The notes beneath the pieces were generated by a model. The model saw only the letters and a list, made by a program, of their open reading frames with translations. It was not told the DNA's origin and made no database searches. From assembly GCA_951813555.1 (NCBI GenBank), contig OX638344.1, forward strand, positions 248,001 to 312,000: a DNA stretch of 64,000 bases. The letters are read 5' to 3'. This document shows, in pieces, positions 16,950-23,981 of the stretch. Every line of letters begins with the position of its first letter. Positions within the stretch are counted from its first letter, which is position 1. Position numbers and translations under genes: made by a program. Source of the stretch: an uncultured Acidimicrobiales bacterium (GTDB lineage Bacteria; Actinomycetota; Acidimicrobiia; Acidimicrobiales; Bin134).

Positions 16950-18122
16950 ATGACTTTCTGGCGGCCTTCGGCCGGGGGTGCCAAACGCCGGCTCGTCGCG
17001 TGGGTGGTGGTATGGGTGGTCACCGCCGGTCTATTGCGGGTGACGCTGGCCGCGCCCGAGGTGTGCCCGCAATACTCCCCCGGCGACGGCCAAGCAGCCA
17101 TCGACGCCGGGGCCGACTGGATCGTTCGCACCCAAGAGCGCTCCGGGCGCTACCTGTACGAATACGACCGGCGCACCGAGTCGGCGGTGCCGGGCTACAA
17201 CTTGGTCCGCCACGCCGGAGGAACTCTGTCGCTCTACCAACTGGCCATCGCGCAGCAGGGCCAAAACCATCAGGTGGTGGAGGCCGCTGATCGGGGCATG
17301 AACTACCTGCTGGAGCGGGCGGTGGAAACCAGCGACGGGGGTATGGGGCCGGCGCTGTCGCCCCGGGGGCCGGTGAAGACGGGGACTGCTTCGCTGACCC
17401 TGGTGTCGCTGGCCCATCGGCGCATCCTCACCGGCGACACTGGCTTCGACGACGTGATGAGGGCGCTGGGCCGGTTCCTCATGGGCCAGCAGCTGCCCGA
17501 CGGCGGGATGCTCAACTTCTGGGATCCCAAGACCGGCGCGCCGGTGCCCGAGCAGCGGTCCCGATTCGCCACCGGGGAGGCCGCTTGGGGATTGGCCTTG
17601 ATGCACGAGGCCTTCCCCGGCGAGGGGTGGGACGCCCCGGTGTGGGCCATCATGGACTACCTGTCCACCGAGCGGGACGAGCTGGAGGAGCTGTGGCCCC
17701 CGCCGTGGCCCGACCAGTGGGCGGCTTACACCCTGGGCGAGATGGCCGAGTGGGGCCTCGAAGAGCACCACCTCGATTACGCCCAGCGCCTAGCCGGCCG
17801 GTTCAGCCAGATGATCCGCTGGGACGCCCAGCGGGAGGGCGTCGCCGAGATCTCCCATCTGCCCATGCCCCGCGGCGGCGGGTACGGGACCATCCTGGAA
17901 GGGTTGGGTGGACTGGAGTGGCTGTGGCTCAATGAGCCCCGGCTGGCCGACGCTCCGCTGCGGGACCGGCTGGAGTGCGGGGCGGCCCGTTTGGCCGAAG
18001 CCCAAGACGCCGACGGCGCTTGGTACTACGACGACCTAACCAGGGTGGACGACCAGCAGCACGCTGTCTCCGGCCTGCTTATGGCCGATGTCAGTTTCAA
18101 CCTCGGAGGAAACAAGCCATGA
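16950..18122 (+). CDS. Membrane-anchored terpene-cyclase/prenyltransferase-like alpha-alpha barrel protein
   Basis: The 390-residue protein has an N-terminal hydrophobic segment (about residues 15-34), then repeats of the alpha-alpha barrel kind seen in squalene cyclases and prenyltransferases (DWIVRTQERSGRYLYEY, QQLPDGGMLNFW, LAEAQDADGAWYYDD). The DxDD or DCTAE-type cyclase motifs are not evident, so a cyclase reaction cannot be claimed. It begins 5 bp after the HTTM gene. The stop overlaps a downstream micro-ORF (ATGA). Confidence 0.8.
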   Translation: MTFWRPSAGGAKRRLVAWVVVWVVTAGLLRVTLAAPEVCPQYSPGDGQAAIDAGADWIVRTQERSGRYLYEYDRRTESAVPGYNLVRHAGGTLSLYQLAIAQQGQNHQVVEAADRGMNYLLERAVETSDGGMGPALSPRGPVKTGTASLTLVSLAHRRILTGDTGFDDVMRALGRFLMGQQLPDGGMLNFWDPKTGAPVPEQRSRFATGEAAWGLALMHEAFPGEGWDAPVWAIMDYLSTERDELEELWPPPWPDQWAAYTLGEMAEWGLEEHHLDYAQRLAGRFSQMIRWDAQREGVAEISHLPMPRGGGYGTILEGLGGLEWLWLNEPRLADAPLRDRLECGAARLAEAQDADGAWYYDDLTRVDDQQHAVSGLLMADVSFNLGGNKP

Positions 18123-18207
18123 AAGAAGTGAGGCCATGAGCGGGCTGGGATTGTTATCAACCAATTCGATTGATAAGGCCAAAGACATGAAAAGGCAGTT
18201 GGCATGA
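18119..18207 (+). other. Two coupled micro-ORFs between the barrel protein and a membrane protein
   Basis: The stop of the preceding gene overlaps ATG 18119, which opens MKEVRP and stops at 18139. That stop overlaps ATG 18136, which opens a 23-residue frame beginning MSGLG and stops at 18207; that stop in turn overlaps the ATG of the next gene at 18204, which also begins MSGLG. GGAGG precedes the first start. The duplicated start region suggests a small tandem duplication. Translation of these peptides is unproven. Confidence 0.45.
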
Positions 18208-18755
18208 GCGGGCTCGGACCGGTGATGTTGATGGTGCTGGCTGCGGCCAACCCAGCCGCGGGAGCGCTGTGCGTGGCGTGGCGCCCCTCCAACCGGGATC
18301 AATGGCGGCCCCGGGTGGCGCTGGCCGTGGCCGCGGCGGTGGGCCTGCTGTGGTTGGTGGCCGCCCTGTCCGACCCCATCCTTGACGCCCTGTCGGTAAC
18401 CACCGGCACCTGGCGGCTGGCCACCGCCGTGCCCTTCGCCGTTGCCGGAGTGCGCTGGATGGTATTCCCCGCCCGCCCCGTCCACGACGAACCTCGGGCC
18501 GGAACCCAGATGGCCCTCATCGCCCTAACCTTGCTGTTCACCCCCCAGCTCGTGGCCGTGGTGCTTGCCACCGCCGCCCACGACGGCACCCTCCGCACCA
18601 TGGCCGGCGTGATCCTGGCCGCCGCGCTCACCGCCGCCCTCCTCTGGTTCCGAGCCACCCCCACCCCCCTGCTGTCGGTGGTCGCCCGTCTCCTCGGCGG
18701 CCTGGCCATCGTCCTCGCCATAGCCCTAGGAGTAGACGGCACTCAGACGATCTGA
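18204..18755 (+). CDS. Small multi-pass membrane protein
   Basis: The 183-residue protein has about five hydrophobic segments (PVMLMVLAAANPAAGALCV, VALAVAAAVGLLWLVAAL, MALIALTLLFTPQLVAVVLA and others) and no recognised motif. It is the last gene of the HTTM/barrel operon and is coupled to it through two micro-ORFs. The early AAANPAAG might recall MarC-type proteins, but I cannot support that family. Confidence 0.72.
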   Translation: MSGLGPVMLMVLAAANPAAGALCVAWRPSNRDQWRPRVALAVAAAVGLLWLVAALSDPILDALSVTTGTWRLATAVPFAVAGVRWMVFPARPVHDEPRAGTQMALIALTLLFTPQLVAVVLATAAHDGTLRTMAGVILAAALTAALLWFRATPTPLLSVVARLLGGLAIVLAIALGVDGTQTI

Positions 18756-18819
18756 ACGCCAAGACTCACCTCGATCCAGTTCCCATACGACAAGCGTCGG
18801 CAATTGCATCACCAAATGC

Positions 18820-18848
18820 TTGATTGCAAGAACTCGTTCCAACATAAT
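18820..18848 (+). promoter_or_regulatory. Promoter of the 49-residue small gene
   Basis: TTGATT (18820-18825) and CATAAT (18843-18848) are separated by 17 bases, a good sigma-70 type match. The expected transcript start is near 18855, about 23 bases before the ATG at 18878. Confidence 0.5.
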
Positions 18849-18877
18849 GCTGTGTTCCATCTGCAAAGGAGAAGGAC

Positions 18878-19027
18878 ATGGCAACTGGCGATACAACCGA
18901 TAGACATCTAGAACAGATCAGCAGGAAGCTTGACCAACTGATCAATCTGGCTAAGGGGATGGCAAAAGATGTCGAACGTAATCGGAGACACCTTGAAGAC
19001 ATTTCTCGAAATACAAGAAGGCTCTAA
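18878..19027 (+). CDS. 49-residue charged helical protein
   Basis: The ORF has AAAGGAG 6-8 bases before the ATG. The product (MATGDTTDRHLEQISRKLDQ at its start) has leucine, isoleucine and methionine at heptad-like spacing (LEQISRKLDQLINLAKGM), so it is likely a coiled coil or amphipathic helix. The local base content is clearly lower in GC than the surroundings. With its own promoter upstream and a hairpin just after the stop it looks like a stand-alone gene. Function unknown. Confidence 0.6.
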   Translation: MATGDTTDRHLEQISRKLDQLINLAKGMAKDVERNRRHLEDISRNTRRL

Positions 19028-19030
19028 TTC

Positions 19031-19061
19031 GAGACTCCCCTCCTCCCAACAGCGGAGTCTC
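19031..19061 (+). terminator. Hairpin after the small gene
   Basis: GAGACTCC (19031-19038) and GGAGTCTC (19054-19061) form an 8-bp stem around a 15-base loop. It starts 3 bases after the stop codon at 19027. There is no clear T-run, so it may end transcription only weakly or protect the RNA end. Confidence 0.5.
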
Positions 19062-19290
19062 TCAACCAGGGGACCGTGATGACCCATTCACATTTGACAT
19101 CGAGTTGTCAATGGGATCCCACAGAATCACGAATTTGCCCAGCTGTTAGCGATTATTCGTTCTCTGTCCTGACGGTCAGCGATTGGAATTGTAGAGGTCG
19201 GAGTTCTGAGCCAGAAGATCTCGTCTTCGCCAATTTTGCAAAACATGATCAGGGGGTCATGCCAAGGCAGCGAAGGCCCCGTTGCCGCCC
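19062..19290. other. Short region with no recognised gene
   Basis: The sequence is lower in GC than the flanks. A 72-codon frame at 19076-19294 has unusual composition and no motif; I do not consider it a gene. The promoter of the AbiE-like operon begins at its end. Confidence 0.4.
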
Positions 19291-19318
19291 TTGATGGTTC
19301 CAGTTGGTGTGATATAAT
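19291..19318 (+). promoter_or_regulatory. Promoter giving a leaderless AbiE-like transcript
   Basis: TTGATG (19291-19296) and a perfect TATAAT (19313-19318) are 16 bases apart. The ATG of the first gene is at 19325, seven bases after the -10 box, so transcription should begin at or next to the start codon. Leaderless mRNAs are common in actinobacteria. Confidence 0.7.
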
Positions 19319-19324
19319 TTCTAC

Positions 19325-20038
19325 ATGAGCGTTGGTACATCAGTCGACAAGCCGGCGACAGAGGTGGCCCGAGAGTGGATCGTCGCCCTCCCCTCCCGCA
19401 CATGGTTCAAGGTGTCGGCCGTTCCAGGCCCCAAGCAGTTGGTAAACGACCTTGTGAAGCGCCTGCTGGCAGAGGACCGGCCCATCATCGGGCGCGCTGC
19501 CCGCGGCCTCTACTGGAGGCAACCTCCGTCTTACAGCAGATTGTACGGGCGCGTCCCGTCCCTAGAGCCCTACCCCCGCCACTACTGGGCGGCAGCACCG
19601 CCGGGGTCTGGATACGCCGACTGGAACGCTTTGCAAGCGCTCGGGTGGAGCACGCAGGTACCCGTGCAGGTACATGTCGCCGTTCCGGTCAGAAACCTCA
19701 CGCCTCCAAAGATGCCGTCGAAGGTCGAGAACGTGATCTACAAACACAGGCCGAACCCTCGCCGCCGCTGTCTGAACTGGAACGAGGCGACATTGCTGGA
19801 GGGTGCCCGGTCTTTCGGCGGGGCCGACCCCCGTCTGATGGAGTATGCGATCCCCAGAGTCGTTGATGGAAATTGGAGTTCCAAGCCGCGTACTCCGATC
19901 AGCAAGAAGCGGCTGTTGTGGGCCGCTGAAGCCGAGAGGGTGGGGTCTGAATGGCCCGCTGGCGAGGGCGAAAGGTCTTTCGATGCCATCATGGCCTGGC
20001 TCGCGTCCGAACTGCCCGATGTGATCGGGGTGGAATGA
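19325..20038 (+). CDS. AbiEi-like antitoxin / putative transcription regulator
   Basis: The 237-residue protein is the first gene of a two-gene operon whose second gene is an AbiEii-type nucleotidyltransferase. Its layout fits the AbiEi-like antitoxin: a basic N-terminal region (SRTWFKVSAVPGPKQLVNDL) and a middle segment (RHYWAAAPPGSGYADWNALQALGWSTQVP) like the family's 'can go to ... AL..hgl..q.p' region. Similarity is weak and partly contextual. It probably represses its own leaderless promoter. Confidence 0.68.
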   Translation: MSVGTSVDKPATEVAREWIVALPSRTWFKVSAVPGPKQLVNDLVKRLLAEDRPIIGRAARGLYWRQPPSYSRLYGRVPSLEPYPRHYWAAAPPGSGYADWNALQALGWSTQVPVQVHVAVPVRNLTPPKMPSKVENVIYKHRPNPRRRCLNWNEATLLEGARSFGGADPRLMEYAIPRVVDGNWSSKPRTPISKKRLLWAAEAERVGSEWPAGEGERSFDAIMAWLASELPDVIGVE

Positions 20039-21261
20039 GCGACAAGCCCAATGGCCGGAGGCAGTGCGGTGCTCGCACTGCCCTCGGAACTCCTTGCGCC
20101 AACTACTGGGACACATGTCCGCACACATCCCACAAGAACCGTCGCGGTGAAAGAAGAACACTGCCTGGGCAGGTGAGCCCCTCTGCTGGGCTTGCTGGTT
20201 CCTCGTCCGTTGGGGGCGTAGACGCAATCGGCACGACGGCCCTAGCGGATAACGGAGTTAAGTTTGAAAGCCTGATCGGCAGCGCTTCCGACGCCTACGG
20301 GCTGGCCCCCGAGATGATTGTCCACGACTATTGGCTGGTCAGGACCCTATATGCCTGGACATCCCGCTTGGGAGGCTCGTTTCTGCCGCGTGCCTATCCG
20401 ACCCGGCATCTGCCTGCTGGGTCGCCTGTGGGGAGGATTCTGTTCGGCGGCGGGACTTCCCTGTCCACTGCATGGGGTGTGACCGAGCGGTGGTCGGAGG
20501 ACATCGACTTGGTGCTCGACCCCGATGAGGGCCTCAACACCAAGCAGTTCAAGGCGTCGTGCAAGGCGGCCGCTGTAAGCGTGTCGACGTCCCTGGGGGG
20601 TGCGTACAACTCGGCGGGGCGGAGTGCCGGGCACTTCTTCTTTGAGGTTACGACCAAGGGGGGTGGCCCCCCCGTCTCCAACGTCGACATTGTGCGGCAA
20701 GACGCCAGCGCCCACCCGATATGGGCCGAAGAGGTGCCGGTCATGTCTCTGATAGGACGGGTGGCTGACGAGGACGAACTGCGCTCCCACCCGGAGCTGG
20801 GCAGCTTCGAGTTCCTTGCGCTGGGGCCGGGCTCTACGGCGATGAACAAGCTCATCGCGCAGACGCAGGTGTCGGAGTCCGGCGACCTCTCCGCCATCCG
20901 GTACAGGGCTAGGGACGTGTACGACCTGGCCTGCATCGCTCTGCGCGCCGGCGATTTCGAGGGGCACATCGGCAGGGACAGTCGCGCCCTGCTGCACATC
21001 GCCGAGCAATGGCGCCAGCCGGGGTCGCCGCCGCGGCCCCCGGACGGGTTCGCGTCGATCCGTTCATTCGACCCGTCCACCCCAGAGCACGAGGCCCTTG
21101 CTGAGGGGTACGAGGCGATGCAGGATCGGCTGGTATGGGGCGAGAAGATACCGCTGGACGAGGCGATTAGCCTCGCCGCGAGCCTGGACCCCGGCCCGGC
21201 CGAGGCGTTCGAGCCCCCGCCCTACGGCGACCACCACGGTGTCGCCTATCCCCGATTGTGA
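20035..21261 (+). CDS. AbiEii-type nucleotidyltransferase toxin with Cys-rich N-terminal extension
   Basis: The 408-residue protein starts at ATG 20035, overlapping the antitoxin stop (ATGA). The core motif is GGTSLSTAWGVTERWSEDIDLVLD, the GG(S/T) ... S.DIDL nucleotidyltransferase signature of AbiEii/type IV toxins. A later STAMNKLIAQ and ARDVYDL match the rest of the family. The first 40 residues are an unusual extension with four Cys or His-like residues (CGARTALGTPCANYWDTCPH), which could bind zinc or RNA. AbiE systems cause abortive infection. Confidence 0.82.
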   Translation: MSDKPNGRRQCGARTALGTPCANYWDTCPHTSHKNRRGERRTLPGQVSPSAGLAGSSSVGGVDAIGTTALADNGVKFESLIGSASDAYGLAPEMIVHDYWLVRTLYAWTSRLGGSFLPRAYPTRHLPAGSPVGRILFGGGTSLSTAWGVTERWSEDIDLVLDPDEGLNTKQFKASCKAAAVSVSTSLGGAYNSAGRSAGHFFFEVTTKGGGPPVSNVDIVRQDASAHPIWAEEVPVMSLIGRVADEDELRSHPELGSFEFLALGPGSTAMNKLIAQTQVSESGDLSAIRYRARDVYDLACIALRAGDFEGHIGRDSRALLHIAEQWRQPGSPPRPPDGFASIRSFDPSTPEHEALAEGYEAMQDRLVWGEKIPLDEAISLAASLDPGPAEAFEPPPYGDHHGVAYPRL

Positions 21262-21277
21262 TCGCAGCCCAAGAAGT

Positions 21278-21360
21278 TGAACCTCACCGGGTTTCATACA
21301 GGCTGTGGGGCCCCTGGGTTTGGTGGAGGCGTGATGTTGGATTCACGCTGCCGGTGATTG
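21278..21360 (-). repeat. Terminal remnant of an IS3-family element
   Basis: The segment begins TGAACCTCACCGGGTTTCAT, nearly the same as the end of the IS3 element at 36580. It then shares about 41 identical bases (21320-21360) with 62916-62956, where the same stretch follows the stop codon of an IS3 transposase fragment. On the minus strand it is therefore the 3' end of a related IS. No transposase remains here. It lies just after the AbiE-like operon. Confidence 0.65.
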
Positions 21361-21446
21361 TCTCGCTTTGCATCTGACTCGAGCTAGACCCTCGAAAGGG
21401 CAGGGAAGCTCAACCGGTTTTGACAGCGAGTGGAGTGTAGGCCATC

Positions 21447-21956
21447 TCAGCTTCGGCGAATCTCCCGAAGACCGTCGGTCGGGGTCCAGAATTGGATTGC
21501 CAGTTCTTGTCCCTCGACGCGGGTCAGCGTGGCGCGGGAGATGCGGGCGGTGAATAGGGCCATCGTGTCAAGTGGGTTGTCGATGGGCATTCTGTGGCCA
21601 GCTACAAACAGGTCAACTTCCTCGGGGGTGGCGGCCACCGCCTGTCCATCGATGCGGGCATCGCCGAGCAGCAACTCTTCGGTGTCCGGCGAGCTGTGAA
21701 GCGAGAACCTCGGGTCGCGTAGCAAATCCGCCGCCTTGCGCGAACCCGGCATCATCCCCAGCCACAGATGCCCGTCTCGGATCGGCGCCTCCATCCCCGA
21801 CAGCCGAGGCGCCCCATCCCGACGCAGCGTGCCCAGCACCGCGTGAATGTGGCTCTCAAACCGCAACCGGATCCGCTCGGCTAGCTCAGGAGCCTGCTCT
21901 TCGAACGACTTCCATACAACTGTCTTCACCGCGCCCATCAGTGCTGCGGAATTCAT
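21447..21956 (-). CDS. Pyridoxamine 5'-phosphate oxidase-like (PPOX) family protein
   Basis: From the ATG at 21956 (AGAGGGG eight bases upstream) the protein has 169 residues. It has the split-barrel FMN/F420-binding pattern: AVLGTLRRDGAPRLSGMEAPI, LWLGMMPGSRKAADLLRDPRFSLHS, and a C-terminal strand RVEGQELAIQFWTP. Such proteins bind flavin, F420 or heme; the substrate is unknown. It stands alone on the minus strand. Confidence 0.82.
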   Translation of the reverse strand: MNSAALMGAVKTVVWKSFEEQAPELAERIRLRFESHIHAVLGTLRRDGAPRLSGMEAPIRDGHLWLGMMPGSRKAADLLRDPRFSLHSSPDTEELLLGDARIDGQAVAATPEEVDLFVAGHRMPIDNPLDTMALFTARISRATLTRVEGQELAIQFWTPTDGLREIRRS

Positions 21957-22087
21957 CTCATTCGCCCCTCTAGACACAGGAGCTCAACTAGACCGCAGAC
22001 GGAAGGACGAGTAGGGCTTCCTGGTCGTTCGCACCAAATTCGGTGATCACATCCCGATGCTGCCGGAGGACGTCAAGGACTTCGAGC

Positions 22088-22321
22088 TCACGCGGGAGTT
22101 GCAAGACGCCGCTCGCGCAGCGCGGCAAACTCAATGGCAGCTAGGACATGCTGCTCGCTCAACTCAGGGAAGTCGCCGGCTATCTCTGACGGCGTCATTC
22201 CCGCGGCCAAGTAGTCCAGCACATCGTAAACCGCTATCCGCGTGCCAATGAAGCAAGGCTTGCCGCTGCGAACACCGGCCCGCGTCTCAATCACCCTGGT
22301 GAGCTCCACAAGAAGAAGCAT
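22088..22321 (-). CDS. DUF433 domain protein, possibly a partnerless antitoxin
   Basis: The roughly 77-residue protein has the DUF433 pattern: RVIETRAGVRSGKPCFIGTRIAVYDVLDYLAAGMTPSEIAGDFPELSEQHVLAAI. These proteins are usually antitoxins followed by a PIN-like toxin. No toxin follows here: the bases after its stop (21978-22087) hold only a 38-codon frame without a PIN motif. It may be an orphan or the remains of a pair. The start (ATG 22321 or nearby) is uncertain. Confidence 0.75.
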   Translation of the reverse strand: MLLLVELTRVIETRAGVRSGKPCFIGTRIAVYDVLDYLAAGMTPSEIAGDFPELSEQHVLAAIEFAALRERRLATPA

Positions 22322-22472
22322 ATCCAGCAACCCGGATGCAACGAAACGACATCCTCTGAGATCGGGCAGGCTGATGGCGCGAGATGAAGGGCACGCCGGT
22401 TCCGGTCGAAAGTGTCACAGGCGTCAATAAGGTTGTCCTGTGTAGTTGCCGCGAGCTTCGCACGGGTGCCCT

Positions 22473-23924
22473 GTGAGGGTTGCTTGTGTGCTGGCCACGC
22501 ATTTGAGGGCGAAGGTGGAGATGAGTCGGCATCGCCATCTGGCCGACAGCCCCGTGTTGATCGTCGACGGCGATCCGTCGACGGCGAGGACTCTGGTGGT
22601 CGATCACTTCCCCGCCGCGGTTGGGGCGAGGGAGGGCATGGCCCTGGAAGAGGCGATGTCGCACCACGCCGACGCCGTGGTGCTGGATGCCGACGAGCCC
22701 TGCTATCGCCAAGTTTTCAGCCGCATGGTCACTGCGTTGCAGCAAGTGAGCGACCGGGTGGAGGCGGCTGAGCTCGGCACGGCCTACGTCCGGTTGGACG
22801 GGCTGGAAGGGCTGTACGGGGGCGAAGCGGGCGCGGTCTCGGCGTTGATGAGCGCGGTTCCCGCCGAGCTGAGTTCTCGGGCGGGGGTGGCAGACGCCAA
22901 GTTCCCCGCCTTCGTCGCGGCCCGCACGCACCGGGGTCCGGGGGCACGCGGGGTGGGCGACGATGTGAGCGCCTTCCTCGCCCCGCACAGTATCGACCTG
23001 CTTCCCGTCTCGGCTGGCATGAGGGGCGGCCTGCACCGGTTCGGCCTGCACACCATGGGCGCGGTTGCCTCGGTGAGCGGGCATTTGCTCTCCGACCGGT
23101 TCGGCCTCGAGGGCTTGCGGGCGTGGTCGCTGTGCAACGGCATCGACGACACCCCCGTCGTGCCCCGACCGCTTGAGGAGCCGGTAGTAGAGCGCATCTC
23201 GCTGCCCCTCCACTCCATATCCCTAGAGGCTCTGTTGATGGCAGTGGAGACCCTTTTGCTGCGGGCGTTCGCCCGACCGGAAGTGAACGGCCACCACGCC
23301 GGGTCGGCGCACTTGCTGTGCGAGGCGCCGGGCTGGCCGATGTGGGAGCGCAGCGTCAGCTTCAAGCAGCCCGTCGGCGGGTGGGAGCGGGCCTCCGAAA
23401 TCGTCCGAGATCGGTTGGAGGCCGACCCGCCCCGCCGCCCCGTCGAAGACGTGACGCTCACCCTGTCGGACTTCACCGGCCAGTCGGTCGCCCAGCTGAC
23501 GCTGCTGAAGGACGCGCGCCGCGACCGGCTGGGGCGGCTGGTGGAGGCCGACCGCAGGCTGCGGCCGCTGATGGGAGGCGACCACGCCCTGTACCGGATC
23601 GCCGGGGTGGCGCCCTGGCATCCGGTGCCGGAGATGCGGTTCCTCCAGATGCCCATCGACCCGTCGGCCCAGGACATCATCAGGCCGTTGCTGACGCCGA
23701 GGCCGGTGGACGTGCGCGAGAACGCCGACGGCGAGCCGCGGTCGTTGCGGGCGGGCCGGCGCTGGACGGAGGTGGCCCGCATCGACGACCGGTGGACATT
23801 CGATCTGTGGTGGCTGCCCAAGCCGGTGGCCCGCTCCTACTACCGGGTCGACCCCGGCGACGGGCGGCTGATCACCCTGTTCCGAGACTGCGTCGAGAGC
23901 CGCTGGTATCGACAAAGCGTCTGA
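22473..23924 (+). CDS. imuB: ImuB-like Y-family polymerase homologue
   Basis: Starting at GTG 22473 the protein has 483 residues. It follows the Y-family polymerase layout (palm segment VRVACVLATHLRAKVEM, helix-hairpin-helix LHRFGLHTMGAVASVSGHLLSDRFG) but lacks the catalytic Asp/Glu signature, as ImuB does. ImuB is a beta-clamp adaptor that recruits DnaE2 in the damage-induced mutasome. dnaE2 lies just downstream, linked by two micro-ORFs. No imuA/RecA-like gene is next to it, and I could not find a clear LexA box. Confidence 0.88.
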   Translation: MRVACVLATHLRAKVEMSRHRHLADSPVLIVDGDPSTARTLVVDHFPAAVGAREGMALEEAMSHHADAVVLDADEPCYRQVFSRMVTALQQVSDRVEAAELGTAYVRLDGLEGLYGGEAGAVSALMSAVPAELSSRAGVADAKFPAFVAARTHRGPGARGVGDDVSAFLAPHSIDLLPVSAGMRGGLHRFGLHTMGAVASVSGHLLSDRFGLEGLRAWSLCNGIDDTPVVPRPLEEPVVERISLPLHSISLEALLMAVETLLLRAFARPEVNGHHAGSAHLLCEAPGWPMWERSVSFKQPVGGWERASEIVRDRLEADPPRRPVEDVTLTLSDFTGQSVAQLTLLKDARRDRLGRLVEADRRLRPLMGGDHALYRIAGVAPWHPVPEMRFLQMPIDPSAQDIIRPLLTPRPVDVRENADGEPRSLRAGRRWTEVARIDDRWTFDLWWLPKPVARSYYRVDPGDGRLITLFRDCVESRWYRQSV

Positions 23925-23981
23925 TGGGCGACTTCTGATGGGAACTGCTGACGGCGAGCTGCTGACGACGGACTTCTGATG
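23924..23981 (+). other. Two coupled micro-ORFs between imuB and dnaE2
   Basis: The imuB stop shares a base with ATG 23924 (TGATG), opening MGDF; its stop shares a base with ATG 23938, opening MGTADGELLTTDF; that stop shares a base with the dnaE2 ATG at 23979. The octamer TCTGATGG occurs three times here (23920, 23934, 23975). This looks like a chain of stop/restart sites made by duplication; peptide production is unproven. Confidence 0.5.
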
